Source: Apium graveolens (taxonomy: Eukaryota > Streptophyta > Magnoliopsida > Apiales > Apiaceae). From it: a stretch of DNA of 64,000 bases. Where the stretch lies: the NCBI RefSeq assembly GCF_009905375.1, contig NC_133647.1:134039263-134103262 (forward strand), written 5' to 3'. Positions 48,111 through 59,150 of this stretch are shown here, piece after piece (the first letter of the stretch is position 1; each line of letters begins with the position of its first letter). The notes under the pieces are model-generated. The model was given only the letters and a program-made list of their open reading frames with translations. It was not told the DNA's origin and made no database searches. A program made the translations under genes and the position numbers.

Positions 48111-48650
48111 TTCAATCATTCCCACCTCGATAGTCTATACCAATTTCACAATAGCATCCTTATTCAAACTGAGGTCAACCCATATGGCCTCCAAAAGATA
48201 ACAATGTTTACCCGCTTTCCTTTCCTAATTTGGTAATGACAACAGGGATGTTCTAGAAGATATTGGTCGTGTTCAACGTGAACTTCTTCTTAATTATTCC
48301 TCATTTACTTTTGTTGTTTATCTCAACAGTCATCTCAATATTGGGATATCTTTCATACCTGGTGTCTCCCTTTCTGGGTATCAAGCCACCAGTCTTACAC
48401 TTCACATTCTTGAAGGTCACTTCCTTCATCCAATTTTCCTAATTTCTTACTTCCTTGTCTCCTTAGTCTATCCGCGTCTCATTATTTACCCTTCGAATTA
48501 TCTCAAGGTTTCATTGAATTCTCCCAACTTACAGGGGATAAAATATGTGTATCTCTTATGCCTTCAACCATCAATTTAACTCATGGTGAATCACCCTCAT
48601 CCTGACGATTACATACTTTTTTATTTCTTTGCTACGAGTCTTTAGGGTTT
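48111..48650 (-). other. Degraded gag-pol interior, no motif recognised
   Basis: Purine-rich on the minus strand. It should contain the gag zinc knuckle and protease by position, but I see neither. Confidence 0.35.
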
Positions 48651-49210
48651 CCTCATACCCAACTTCCTTATCATTCCTCAAACTCCATTGCCTTTATATT
48701 CCTTTCCACTTCAGTTTCTTTTTATTTTCCTTTCTCTTATCATTATTTCATGAACCAACACAACATAAGCATTGATTTCAAGCATCCCGTCATTCTGGAT
48801 TCGTGTCCCCAGAACGAATCTTGACAACTTTTACAACTTAGATTCATAATTCATCATACTCGTCCGCCTTTGTTCATGCTCTAAAGCTTTTACACTATCT
48901 TCATAACCTTGGGAAGTACTTTCCTGTAAACAATTGACTGAACTTAAATCAGTTTATTATATAATCTCTTGCTCCGTGCCTTCCTTGGCCTTTCACCAGC
49001 GGGTGGCCTCTCTCTTAGGAGGGTAAGTGACAAAACAGTCTTTTGTGATTCGTCAATCATTTAGAATTTCAAATGATTCCTATATTTCCTTTAGCCAGGC
49101 TCTCGCCTCGACTGGGTCAACCTGTTCCTTGGAACTCTGAGAGCTTAGCGATTTAGAGGTCATGCAAGAATTTCCTACCGCATTGTTTCCTCAAGGTGGT
49201 GGTTGGGGAT
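48651..49210 (-). pseudogene. Gypsy gag core remnant
   Basis: The minus strand has DPVEARAWLKEI (about 49110), DCFVTYPPKREATRW (about 49040) and further on NYESKLxKLSRFVLGT, the retrotransposon gag family order seen in Tekay-type elements (W-L-x-E-I, A-T-Y-x-L-K-G-E-A, Y-E-x-K-F-x-E-L-S-R-F-V-P). Several stops interrupt it. Confidence 0.7.
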
Positions 49211-49559
49211 AATAGTCTAAGTTCTTTTTAGACAGGTCCATGAATTGCCGTATAGGAGTACCGTCTCGGGTCTCCTTTCCTTACTCGACTTTCTGTTTCC
49301 TTAGTATGAAATGTTTCATCCTTCTCCCATACTTGGGGTTATCTTATACGTTAAAATCCTCATTTTCCACTTCATTATGTTATGGGTTCCTTCTATCTTG
49401 ATGGCGTCCTCCCTGACTATCACATTCAGGGTTTGCCCTAAATCTTATTCCTCAAACTAGCTTTCATCTAAGATCTCATCTTTAAGCTCTTGAACATTTG
49501 GAACCCAAATTTTGTAGGAATACCTCATTATTCCCTTATCATCTTTCTCGGTATTAATC

Positions 49560-50250
49560 TTTTATCTAATTGTTATCTCTCTGCCTTCATTCATCACTTT
49601 TTTTGGCACAATATGTTCTTTTCCGATAATTCGGACTGTATTGCAATCTCAAATAGCTTTTCGGTACCGGCTCTGGTTACCTTCATATCTATTTCCATTT
49701 TCTCAAAATATCTTATCAACTTTCCCAAAGACATTATCATATTGAGTCTCTCCTTTACACTAAGGGCATTAGCCACCACATTGACTTTCCCCGAATGATA
49801 AAGAATCTCCCAATCATAATTCTTGATTAGCTCTAACCGCCTCCTCTGGCGTATGTTGAGCTCTTTCTACGTAAAAATGTACTAGAGCACTGATGGATTA
49901 TGTAAATCTCGCACTTCTCTCCATACAAGTAGTGCCTCAAATCTTTAGGGCAATACTATTACCATGAGCCCAAGCTCATGGGTGGGGATATGGAATTTTA
50001 TATTCCCTTAATTGTCTTGACGTGTACGCGATTACCTTACTGTGTTGCATAAGCACGCACCCTAAGCCCTTGTGCGAAGCGTCACTACACTTCACAAAAT
50101 CTCTTTTTCCATCCGGCAACGCCAGCATAGGGGTCATCACCAACCTTTGCTTCAGTTCTTGAAAGCTGGTCTCGCATTTCTATGTCCATTCGAACTTCTC
50201 AGTCTTACGAGTAAGCCACGTTAAAAGGGGCTACTATCTTTACAAACTTG
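49560..50250 (-). pseudogene. Extra RT-end/RNase H/integrase-start fragment, out of order
   Basis: The minus strand reads LTRKTEKFEWT-like sequence (about 50190), FQELKQRLVMTPMLALPDG, CSDASHKGLGCVLMQ, VIAYTSRQLREYKIPYP, VVANALSxKERLN and the integrase N-terminal region with TEKLFEIAIQSELSE (49779-49594 open). This is the end of RT, RNase H and start of integrase of a Tekay-like gypsy. It lies between the gag start (50461) and the gag core (49210), where no pol sequence belongs, and is better preserved than the pol downstream. It looks like a captured fragment of another element. Confidence 0.8.
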
Positions 50251-50461
50251 AACGAACCTCCGGTAGTGATCGACCAATCCTACCTCTGGTAGTCGACCTA
50301 ACCATGGTCATCAATTCATCAGTGGTCCTTTATTCATTCTTGTCAGGATCCTCCATGGGATCCTCCTCAGCAACTATCCCTTCTAGGACAACATCCTCAA
50401 TCGCTACATCCTCAATATGAACATCATCCGATCCCGCGTTAGGACGTTCTATCGGATCCAT
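50251..50461 (-). pseudogene. Gag N-terminal remnant
   Basis: An ATG on the minus strand at 50461-50459 opens an acidic leader (MDPIERPNAGSDDVH, repeated IEDV and EED) about 200 nt after the primer site, where gag should begin. A stop follows within ~60 codons. Identity as gag is by position and composition. Confidence 0.45.
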
Positions 50462-50667
50462 GATCTGATCTCCAATAAGTAATAAAACATCATCGCGTTG
50501 TTGCTCCTCAACCTAGCTTCTATCACGATATTTATAAGGGTTCCCATAAGGGTTTTAACTGTCAGTACTACGTTAGGTAGTCCGACTATGAACTTGGCAA
50601 GAGTTCTTATTATCTTAGTGAACTTATTATCTTAACGTCACATCATCTCTGAGGTTTATAACGCTTA

Positions 50668-50679
50668 GCTCTGATACCA
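50668..50679 (-). promoter_or_regulatory. Primer-binding site, initiator tRNA-Met
   Basis: TGGTATCAGAGC on the minus strand, 4 bp after the 5' LTR end. An exact match. Confidence 0.88.
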
Positions 50680-50683
50680 CTTC

Positions 50684-53600
50684 TGTAACACCCCCAAATC
50701 CGGGGTCGGGGATCCGGGTTGTCACGAGTTCCATTTCCCTTAAAACATCCAATCTTAATAAATAATCAACTACTCTGAACCGTGACCCCACAATAAACAC
50801 ACACACCGCAAGTTATAGTCTCAGAGATGAATACCCAAAAAAAATAACACAAGTCATTTTATTCCATAATTATAAGCCATTACACCTCAAAAAGGTTTCT
50901 GAATAAATTTACATTTCTTTGCCATTATTACAATTCATAAATATACATAATCTGGTACATCAAAAGTTGAAAGCCTAGCCTATTGGTAGTTCCTACCTCA
51001 GCTACAGCGACATCAACGCCTATAGGAAACTGCGGAACGTTTCCTATCCGCTCGCGAATTGGGAGCTTGGTCCTGTTCATCTTGTCTATCTGATGTTGTG
51101 TGATGAAAGAAGAAAGCAAGGGTGAGCAACAAGCCCACCAAAATAATATGTATAATGATGAACAATATATGAGCATTCGCATAGTACTCATGAAAGTCTT
51201 GGTCAAGAAGAAATGAACCAAGTTTGATATCTTAATGCGATGAAGTCGCAAAATATTCAGTATATATACATATATACTTTTCAAAATCTTGGAAGTCCTC
51301 TTCAATACATAATATACACAGAGTTCCAGTTTATAACTGTATGAAAATATCGTTGCAAGGTGATCTCATATATCTAACCTTGTCTCAACGTTTTTCAGAA
51401 AATCTGTCATGCATAAGATAATCATTTACTAGATATAAGTTTAAAAGATGAAGTTACAAGATACTCCAATATACTTATATCTTTTCCAAATACTACTTGA
51501 ACTACCACCGTTCAAGTTATAATTAGTTTCAAAAGTTCATCACATAGATGAGACTACAAGACAAGATTTGAATAGATTCAATCTTTGAACATCATTATAA
51601 ATAATGAAGTTACGAGATACTTCATTAAGTCCCGATATATATACACCTATATATATATATACATTTCATACACTCCTTGAAAACCTCTGTTATGAAAATT
51701 ATAAACAGAGTGGCCATATCCAATGAATTTTGGAAAGAAAAGAATTTTGGCATAAACCTGATATCTTGCTGATCAGGCAAAGATACCAATAAGTAATATT
51801 TTCTACTAGTAGATGGACGAATTCCCCACTGATCATCACCCTGGCCGCAATAGGACCTTATGCTGGACTGCCACTCAGCCACTTATGCATTTGATGGACT
51901 CCCACTGAGCCACTTACACTATTATGGACGCCCACTGAGCCCATGTTGCTTATGCCGACTCGATAGATGGACTTACTTCCCGAACGTTGGGTAAGTAATC
52001 AATTCATTTACCAAAACTGCAACCTTGTTGTGAATATAAAATACACCATAGAGCCGGATCCCTCAGGTTTTGAGCGAGTATTTAAATCCCCTTTAAAAGG
52101 AAGATCTTAAATATAAAAAAATGAGTTTTGGGATCCGCTCTAACTTTTAAAAATCATTTTGAAGACTCGAAAACACTTTAAAGAGTGTTTGGAGTAATGC
52201 TGATTTAATAAAATAAATCAGTCCCAATATATTTAGAAAATATCTGAATATTATTATTTAAATAATATTCTCATAAAGAATAATTGAGGTAGAAGTTGGA
52301 AAACTTATACTTGAAATGAATAGTAAATAATCAAAGATATCCTTATACGAAAGTAATATCTTTATTTGAATAATCAAAAGTAAGTTTGATTATCGAACAT
52401 TATTCTTTAATAAAATAAAGAATATTATTAAATAATAAGCAGAGTCATAATACCTCGAATGAATATTATAAATAATATTCATTAAATAAAATAAAGGAGT
52501 CATACATCCTCAAATGAATATCCAATTAATAATCATTAAATAATATAAACTGAGTCATAAGCCCTCGAATGAATATTCGAAATAATATTCAATTAATACA
52601 ATAAAAGGAGTCATAAGTCCTCGGATGAATATTCAAAATAATATTCAATAAAAAATAAAGGGAGTCATAAATCCTCGGATGAATATTCGAAATAATATTC
52701 AATTAATACAATAAAAGGAGTCATAAGTCCTCGGATGAATATTCAAAATAATATTCAATAAAAAATAAAGGGGGTCATAAATCCTCGGATGAATATTCGA
52801 AATAATATTCAATAAATAAAATAAAGTTAAAGTTATTGAATAAACCTTATTCGATTAATAGTTTTGAAAACTATAACCATATATATATATATATAATATA
52901 TATTATACTCGGGAACATCGACTCCCGGTTTAGAAATATGTTCACCTTTTAATCCCCTATACTAAGGGTAAACTCAAATACCGCTTAACTCTAGCATAGG
53001 TATTATGCAACTATAAGCATTTGAACCAAGAGATATATAAATCAAGAATATGAAACAGGCATGCATATATACCATATCACATGCTACAATATATCGCAAG
53101 AATTTGCTAATAACCAATATGCATTTATCGCAAGATCATGCATATACACATATACATCACAACAACAGTTATACGGGTAGAAAACTTGCCTGAGTGCTCC
53201 CGGATAGACTTAAGCTTAGAGTGGGTCCGATAACCTATGAACAACAACATAAGTTGGAATTAGACCCCGGTCGCTTAAGAAACTAGACTTTAACCATTTA
53301 GAGTCCTAATGTTCGCTTTCGCGCTTAACGATTTACATAAGTCGCTCGAGTACCCTCGGCTCCACCATTTTTAATAAATTAACCATTAAGGGTTTTAAGG
53401 CGATTCTTTTGCGAGTACCTTACCAACTGCCTAATCCACTATTCATAATTGTTTCTTACCCCAATTAGTCATTTAAGGTCCTTAACCAAGGTTTCAAAGT
53501 AAGGCGAGGGGTAATGTTTCGTTCGTGAAACGTCGTTACTTAAAACGGCCGTTTCTCCTAAACCGTACATCGGAATCAAACGAACCACATATCAAAACGA

Positions 53601-54991
53601 AGCTCGTAACATGAACTATCTAAACATGGCAATGGTCAAAACCTAGCAGGGAGTTCTCGGGTCCTAATGTTATGAACAAAAGCAGTCTAAAGTAAATCGG
53701 ACATTACGACGACTATGTTTACGCGATTTCCCAATTTTTTACCATTCCAATTCAACCACCAATCAATCCCAATCCATCCATACAACCAAAATCCATCCTC
53801 ACTACATCATAACAGCCCCAATCAACTCAACATTAACAATTTATACTTATTCTTAAACTTGAATTTAAACTATACTTAAGTCCTTTAACCAAACCATAAG
53901 ATTTCAACATTCAATTCACTACCATTCCAACCCAAACTCCAAACCAACAAGCATCAAGCTACTCTTTACCATAACTATCAAAATCATCCTAATATACAAA
54001 GTAAAGCTAGGGTTTGCAGATTTTATACCTTCCTTGAAGCTTTTAATCAATGAAAGATCCTTGGAATGCCCATGGAAGCCTTGATCTATACTTAAGCTAC
54101 CTTGAACTTTCAAAAAACATCAAGAAAACCAAAGTTATTTCTTGAAGGTTACTATTCACCATCTTCTTCCTTGATTTATTGGAAGAGATTGTGAAGGAAT
54201 TAGAAGCTTAAACTTATAGGACATCCATATCTATGTACAAGGAACCTTAGATAATTACCTCATGATTTAACAATGCTTGGATCTTGAATTTTGGAAATTT
54301 CTTCTTTGAAAAAGAAGAAAAGCCGAGAGCAAGCTTGGAAGAAAGAGAGATTTTTGTGTTTTTGCTTTGATTTGATTTTTGGTTGGTTGTTTTTGTTTAG
54401 ATTTTGGTTAATTACCTTAATAACCTTGAACTTTGTGTGGTTATCATTCATACACACCTCCTTCCCTCCTATGTCATGCTTACATCCCTTATTGTGTCAT
54501 CATCCCTTACTTGTCTCTCCTTATTGGTTGGATGACCTCATCATCCCTAACCCTCCTTGATTAACTCCTAATTGTTTGCCTAATGATCGCTGATCTATTA
54601 TACGGTTCGCTTAACTTTCGTTTTCGTTTATCGTTTGAGGGATCATACCCGGGATCTTATTACTTGGGTTTCCTTAACCTTCTCAATACATTCTAATCCT
54701 TTTATGATCATCTCTTATAATCCTTTTATTTAAATCCTTTTTTATCCTGTTACCTTATACTCAATTCTTTCCGTATCTAGTGGATTTCCGGGAAAAATCA
54801 AAGTGTTCGGAATTGGATTCTGACGATCTTTACATACACTTATATACCATATAGAGTACTAATAAAATCTCAGAATATCAATAACAGAACCCCTACAATA
54901 GTGTGGCATGAAAAGTTTTCTTATTCAGCATAATCTACAAAATCACTATTCATAAGGGTTTCAAAAATTTCCAAAAATTGGGGTTATTACA
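50684..54991 (-). repeat. 5' LTR (right copy) of the 14.2-kb element
   Basis: 4,308 bp, the same termini as the left LTR and nearly identical throughout; the primer site follows it on the minus strand. It holds the same seven-unit tandem repeat (about 52442-52826). Confidence 0.92.
52442..52826 (-). repeat. Seven-unit ~55-bp tandem repeat in right LTR
   Basis: Same units, order and alternation as 42587-42971, with few substitutions. Confidence 0.8.
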
Positions 54992-54996
54992 ATCAT
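54992..54996. repeat. Target site duplication ATCAT, right
   Basis: Exact match to 40822-40826; follows the LTR end ATTACA. Confidence 0.85.
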
Positions 54997-55683
54997 TGTG
55001 GGTTTTAGACGCCAATCCCAATTAAAAAGATATATGTTATGCCAATTAGATGGTGATCAAAGGTGAATGGTGGGAATTGATGATTTTTGGTTGATGGAAG
55101 TGGGTGGATATGATTGTGGGATGATCTGGTTGATTGATGGTGTCGGCTTGAGAACGACTGGTAGTCAATAATATAGGGGAAATGCTGCCCAAATTTTCAG
55201 AAATTACCCTACATTTACAGAAAAAGAAGTATATTGTCGTTCTCCGTCAGTACTCCAAATGATTGCGATCTCGGTTCTTGAGAAAGTTGTTATGATCAAA
55301 CCGACTTTATATAATTGGTCTTTGATTCCAGTTAGCTAATCAGCACTTGGTTTAAGTGATCAGTTAAAAAAGTTAATTGATCAACTTTAACAACTAATGG
55401 TTAGTTAAATGGAGATCGATTCCAATTAGATTGAGTCAAGCTCTAACATGATTTTCAGATCCGGAATCAAAGCAATTAGCAATTTGGAGTAAGTGATGGC
55501 ATTAGCCAGAAATTGAAAGTTTAGTAAAATTAGCATGGTGTTTACCACAGCTATGTGCGAGATTTTATCTAGATAAATACACTCTTTCGATAAACAGAAG
55601 GAACAGAAAAGTAATTGGTAGATGCTAGTAAGAAGAATGTTTTTCAAGAACTGAAGGTTCAAGATAAAGCAAAGAGGTTCTAT
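54997..55683 (+). mobile_element. Right part of the split long-LTR gypsy internal region
   Basis: This resumes the target sequence interrupted at 40827, as the ATCAT duplication shows. It is AT-rich with no supported gene. It ends at the Athila LTR at 55684. Confidence 0.5.
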
Positions 55684-55928
55684 TGATAAGTGGCATTTTA
55701 TACCACTTAGAACGTCTTAAAATGGCTTAAATTGGTGTCTTGAAATCAAGTATTTGTGTATTTGATTGCATTTTTTCTAGTGTTTATGCATTTCAGGGTA
55801 TTAGTTGCATTTCGGAGGAGGAATCATCAAGAATAAGCCTTGGCATGTGTTCACCATTGCGAGAGGAAAAGAACGGGCAAGATTACGGCGAAGAAACGGA
55901 GCAAACCTGGATTTTTCCAGTAGGGTCC

Positions 55929-56010
55929 TGCGCGCCCACGCAACAATGCTGAGCGGCCGCGCAGCAGCAGCTTGGCCGCCCGCGCAGAATGCGATGAGCG
56001 GCCGCGCAGG
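55929..56010 (+). promoter_or_regulatory. Phased GC module in Athila LTR at 55684
   Basis: Units start at 55929, 55950, 55973 and 55995 (spacing 21, 23, 22). Cores alternate CGCCC, CGGCC, CGCCC, CGGCC, as in the other Athila, although the flanking bases have changed (GCGCAG for GCTCAG). It begins 245 bp into the LTR, after TTTTTCCAG, and ends 85 bp before TATATAAG. Confidence 0.6.
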
Positions 56011-56094
56011 GTCGGGGAAAAAGCTGAATTATTTTAGACTTCTACTTCTGTTTGGCTTCCAACTTCTATGTAAATCTGAGTTTTATGGGACCAT

Positions 56095-56102
56095 TATATA
56101 AG
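56095..56102 (+). promoter_or_regulatory. TATA box of Athila LTR at 55684
   Basis: TATATAAG, followed by TAGATTTG, at the same distance from the GC module as in the other two well-aligned Athila LTRs. Confidence 0.55.
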
Positions 56103-56981
56103 TAGATTTGAGACGTTTTCATAGAGAATATGAAGGAGATTATGTTTTTAGATTGTGTTTTGGCGCAAGAAGCGAAGGAGAGAAGGAAGAAGTACCGATT
56201 TAGCACACTGCAATCGAAGCGGAAGCATATATTCTTGTGATTCTTGTTTCGTTGTAGCATTGGATGCTAGTTTTCTTGCTTGACTTATTTACTCTGTGTA
56301 CGTACTCTGTTTTAATATAATTAGTTTAGTTATTATTTCTTGTGTTGTTTATCATGATTTCATATGAACCCATGATGGCGATAAGTTCTATTATGGGCTA
56401 ATCGTGATCATGGGGTTTTGCAACGGATTTATTATGAAATTCTTTAGTTATTGTTAATACTTTAGTGTGTGATGATTGCATGATATCTAGTATTAGTTGT
56501 GCGTATTCGTCTTATGTGCGTCGCGAACTATAAGATAGGGTGTTAATCTCTTGTGAAGCGACGGTGGATCTTGAGATTTAGAACTTGCCATGCTAGCATA
56601 GTTCGTGTACGTTGTGCATGATTAGTGGGTAACTCTAACAGTTTTATTTGCCCTATGTAATCAAAAGGGATAACTTGTGCTTAAATCGTTGTGTTGTCAA
56701 TTTCTGTAGACATATAGGAACCCAACATGATTGATGACTATTCAACTTCTATCTTAATTGTGGATGCTTGGTAGAAGGGTATTAGTACAATGAAAGTTGG
56801 CTTTATCAGTTTCGTGTTATTCGATTAATATCATCACTGTCACAGCTAAAGGTAAAACAATGGCTAGAGAAGGAAGTAATAATGAAGTTGTGATCTCATG
56901 AGTGTTTATTATTGATAAATTGAAGTGTTAGTAAGTGGTTAATAAGTAGTTAATTATAATTAATATTTAATCAACAATTTT

Positions 56982-57081
56982 NNNNNNNNNNNNNNNNNNN
57001 NNNNNNNNNNNNNNNNNNNNNNNNNNNNNNNNNNNNNNNNNNNNNNNNNNNNNNNNNNNNNNNNNNNNNNNNNNNNNNNNN
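56982..57081. other. Assembly gap, 100 N
   Basis: A run of exactly 100 N, the usual placeholder for a gap of unknown size. Linkage of the sequences on either side is not proven by this window. Confidence 0.98.
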
Positions 57082-58800
57082 GTGCAGAACACGTCCATCT
57101 TGGTGGCAAGATTATGTACTGCCTGCTTATATTGATCCTGCTTCTACATCCAATGTTGTGCTGACTAAGTATCCATGGATTCTTTTCTTTCATCTCATGC
57201 TTATATATCTCAGTACTGTATTTTCATGGCAAAACTAAATCTTTATAAGGAGCCTACCACTTTTGCTAAAGCAGTTCTAGATCTTAAATGGGTGGACACC
57301 ATGAATAAAGAATTGGATGCACTTGAAGCAAATCATACCTGGTCCCTCGTACCTTTGTCACCTGGTAAGCAAACAATAGGTTGCAAATGGGTTTATAAAA
57401 TCAAATTTTTTAGCCAATGGAGAAATAGACAGATACAAGGCACGTTTGGTAGCTAAAGGCTATACACAAGAGGAAGGTGTTGATTTTCATGATACATTTG
57501 TTCCTGTTGCTAAGGGTGTTACTGTTAAGGCTGTCATTGCTTTAACATCTTCTAAAAACTGGACTATTTTTCAGTTGGATATTAATAACGCATTTCTCCA
57601 TGGTGACCTTTATGAAGAGGTTTACATGGATTTGCCTCTTGGTTATAAGCTCTCTCCTACAACAGCTGGTTTAGTTTTGTCGACTTATTAAATCCATTTA
57701 TGGATTAAGACAAGCTTCACGGCAATGGAATGAGAAGCTATCCGATTTTCTGGTTGCATTTGGTTTTACTCAATCACTTACAGATTATGCATTGTTCACA
57801 CACAAGATTGATTCCATGTTCACTGTGGTTGTGGTGTATGTGGATGACATACTAGTAACTGGTAATAATTTGTCCATGATTCATTCTCTTAAGGCTGCTC
57901 TCAATGATAAGTTTAGTATTAAGGATCTAGGAGAGGCTAAATACTACTTGGGTTTGGAGATTTCTCGGACTGATAAAGGAGTTATGCTTAGTCAAAAGAA
58001 GTCCATTCTTGATATGTTGCAGCAAGCTAATCTTCTCGATTCCAAGCCTTTGTCTATTCCGCTGGATCAGCATTCCAAACTTTATGACAATGCCACATCT
58101 GGTGATCTTCTTGTGAATCCTTCTCTTTATAGGAGTCTGGTTGGAAAACTCTTATATTTAACTTTCACTAGGCCAGACATCAATTATCCAGTGCATTTGT
58201 TAAGTCAATTTATGCAGGCATGTCGTGATAAGCATCTGGCTTGTGTATTCAGGACTTTACGATATCTCAAATGTACTGCAGGCCTGGGATTGTTTTTCCT
58301 GCCACTAATACTTTGGACTTGCAAGGGTTTTGTGACAGTGATTAGGGGGGATGTACTCTTACTGGTCGATCTGTGTCTGGCTATTGTATCCAGCTGGGTT
58401 CTGCTCTTATTTCTTGGCAGGCAAAGAAACAAACTGTTGTTTCATAAAGTTCAGCAGAAGCAGAATATCGTGCCCTTGCTATTACAACTACTGAGATCAT
58501 GTGGCTTAAATATCTTCTTGCAGATTTATAAGTTTTTGTCACTAAGTTGTTCCTATTTTCTGTGATAATCAAGCTGCTATTGACATATCTTCCAATCTAG
58601 TTCAACATGCTCGTACTAAATACATTGAGCTGGATTGTCATTTCATCCGTGAAAAAGTTCAAGCCGGGGTCATTTTGCCAGTCAAAATATTGACTAAAAA
58701 ATAGCTTGCTGATAACTTCACTAAAGCTCTTGGCAGTTCTGCACATTGGTCTATTTGTTCCAAGTTAGGATTACACAATCCTTGTGTAATACCAACTTGT
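57082..58800 (+). pseudogene. Copia reverse transcriptase/RNase H, non-SIRE lineage
   Basis: The plus strand carries a copia pol C-terminal half. It starts in the integrase-RT linker, then [69 protein letters not shown], the catalytic VVVYVDDILVTGNN (about 57830), KYYLGLEISRTDKG, SRPDI-like TRPDINYPVHLLSQFM, and an RNase H remnant to about 58730 (LADNFTKAL). Frameshifts near 57420, 57690 and 58280 and a stop at 58563 break it. It is quite different in sequence from the SIRE copies. The left part is lost in the gap. Confidence 0.9.
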
Positions 58801-58808
58801 GGGGGGAG
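58799..58808 (+). promoter_or_regulatory. Polypurine tract of second copia
   Basis: GTGGGGGGAG directly before the presumed LTR start. Confidence 0.65.
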
Positions 58809-59150
58809 TAATAAGACTGAGTCTTCAGGTGATGCAAAAGCCAATAGTGTCATGCTGATGATGGATACTAAAATCCAGTATAAGAAGAGTATTCGACAAG
58901 TTCTACAGAATCAAGTGGTGACCAATTTAGAAAATAGCATATGGAATTAGTTCAGTAGAATTAGTTACTTAAATAAGTCAACATTTTTTTTGACTTGTCT
59001 ACTTTGTATAAATATCACAGACTGATGAGTTCTACATTTTGAGTTTATCAAATATATCATTTTTCATTTTCTTCTTTCACAAGTTTATTCTCTGTATACA
59101 TATACTCACAAATATACATACAATTCAGTTACTTCAATTCTATTAGAACC
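58809..59150 (+). repeat. Probable short 3' LTR of second copia
   Basis: About 340 bp after the polypurine tract, starting TAATAAGAC where TG is expected, with a TATAAATA box near 59006. The right boundary is estimated: LINE-like coding starts shortly after 59150. No partner LTR is in the window. Confidence 0.5.

Larger units (their letters stand above)
40827..54991 (-). mobile_element. Complete 14.2-kb Ty3/gypsy element with 4.3-kb LTRs and dead coding region
   Basis: Two direct LTRs (40827-45135 and 50684-54991) flank a 5.5-kb interior. A tRNA-Met primer site next to the right LTR and a polypurine tract next to the left LTR, both on the minus strand, give minus orientation. The element is flanked by ATCAT duplications (40822-40826, 54992-54996). 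The interior has gag, RT, RNase H and integrase traces in minus orientation, all broken. By eye the LTRs differ at only about 2% of sites, so insertion is recent although the coding region is long dead. This suggests mobilisation by enzymes supplied in trans. The lineage is probably Tekay/Del-like chromovirus, from LTR style and primer site. Confidence 0.9.
55684..56981 (+). repeat. Athila-type LTR running into the assembly gap
   Basis: Starts TGATAAGTGG and aligns with 25856-27311 up to the Ns; about 150 bp of the right end is missing. No polypurine tract precedes it, so it is a 5' or solo LTR. It has a GC module (55929-56010) and TATATAAG (56095-56102). Confidence 0.85.

Noticed and set aside
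49490..49798. 102-codon plus-strand ORF with hydrophobic stretches
   Set aside because: Antisense shadow of the RNase H/integrase fragment on the minus strand.
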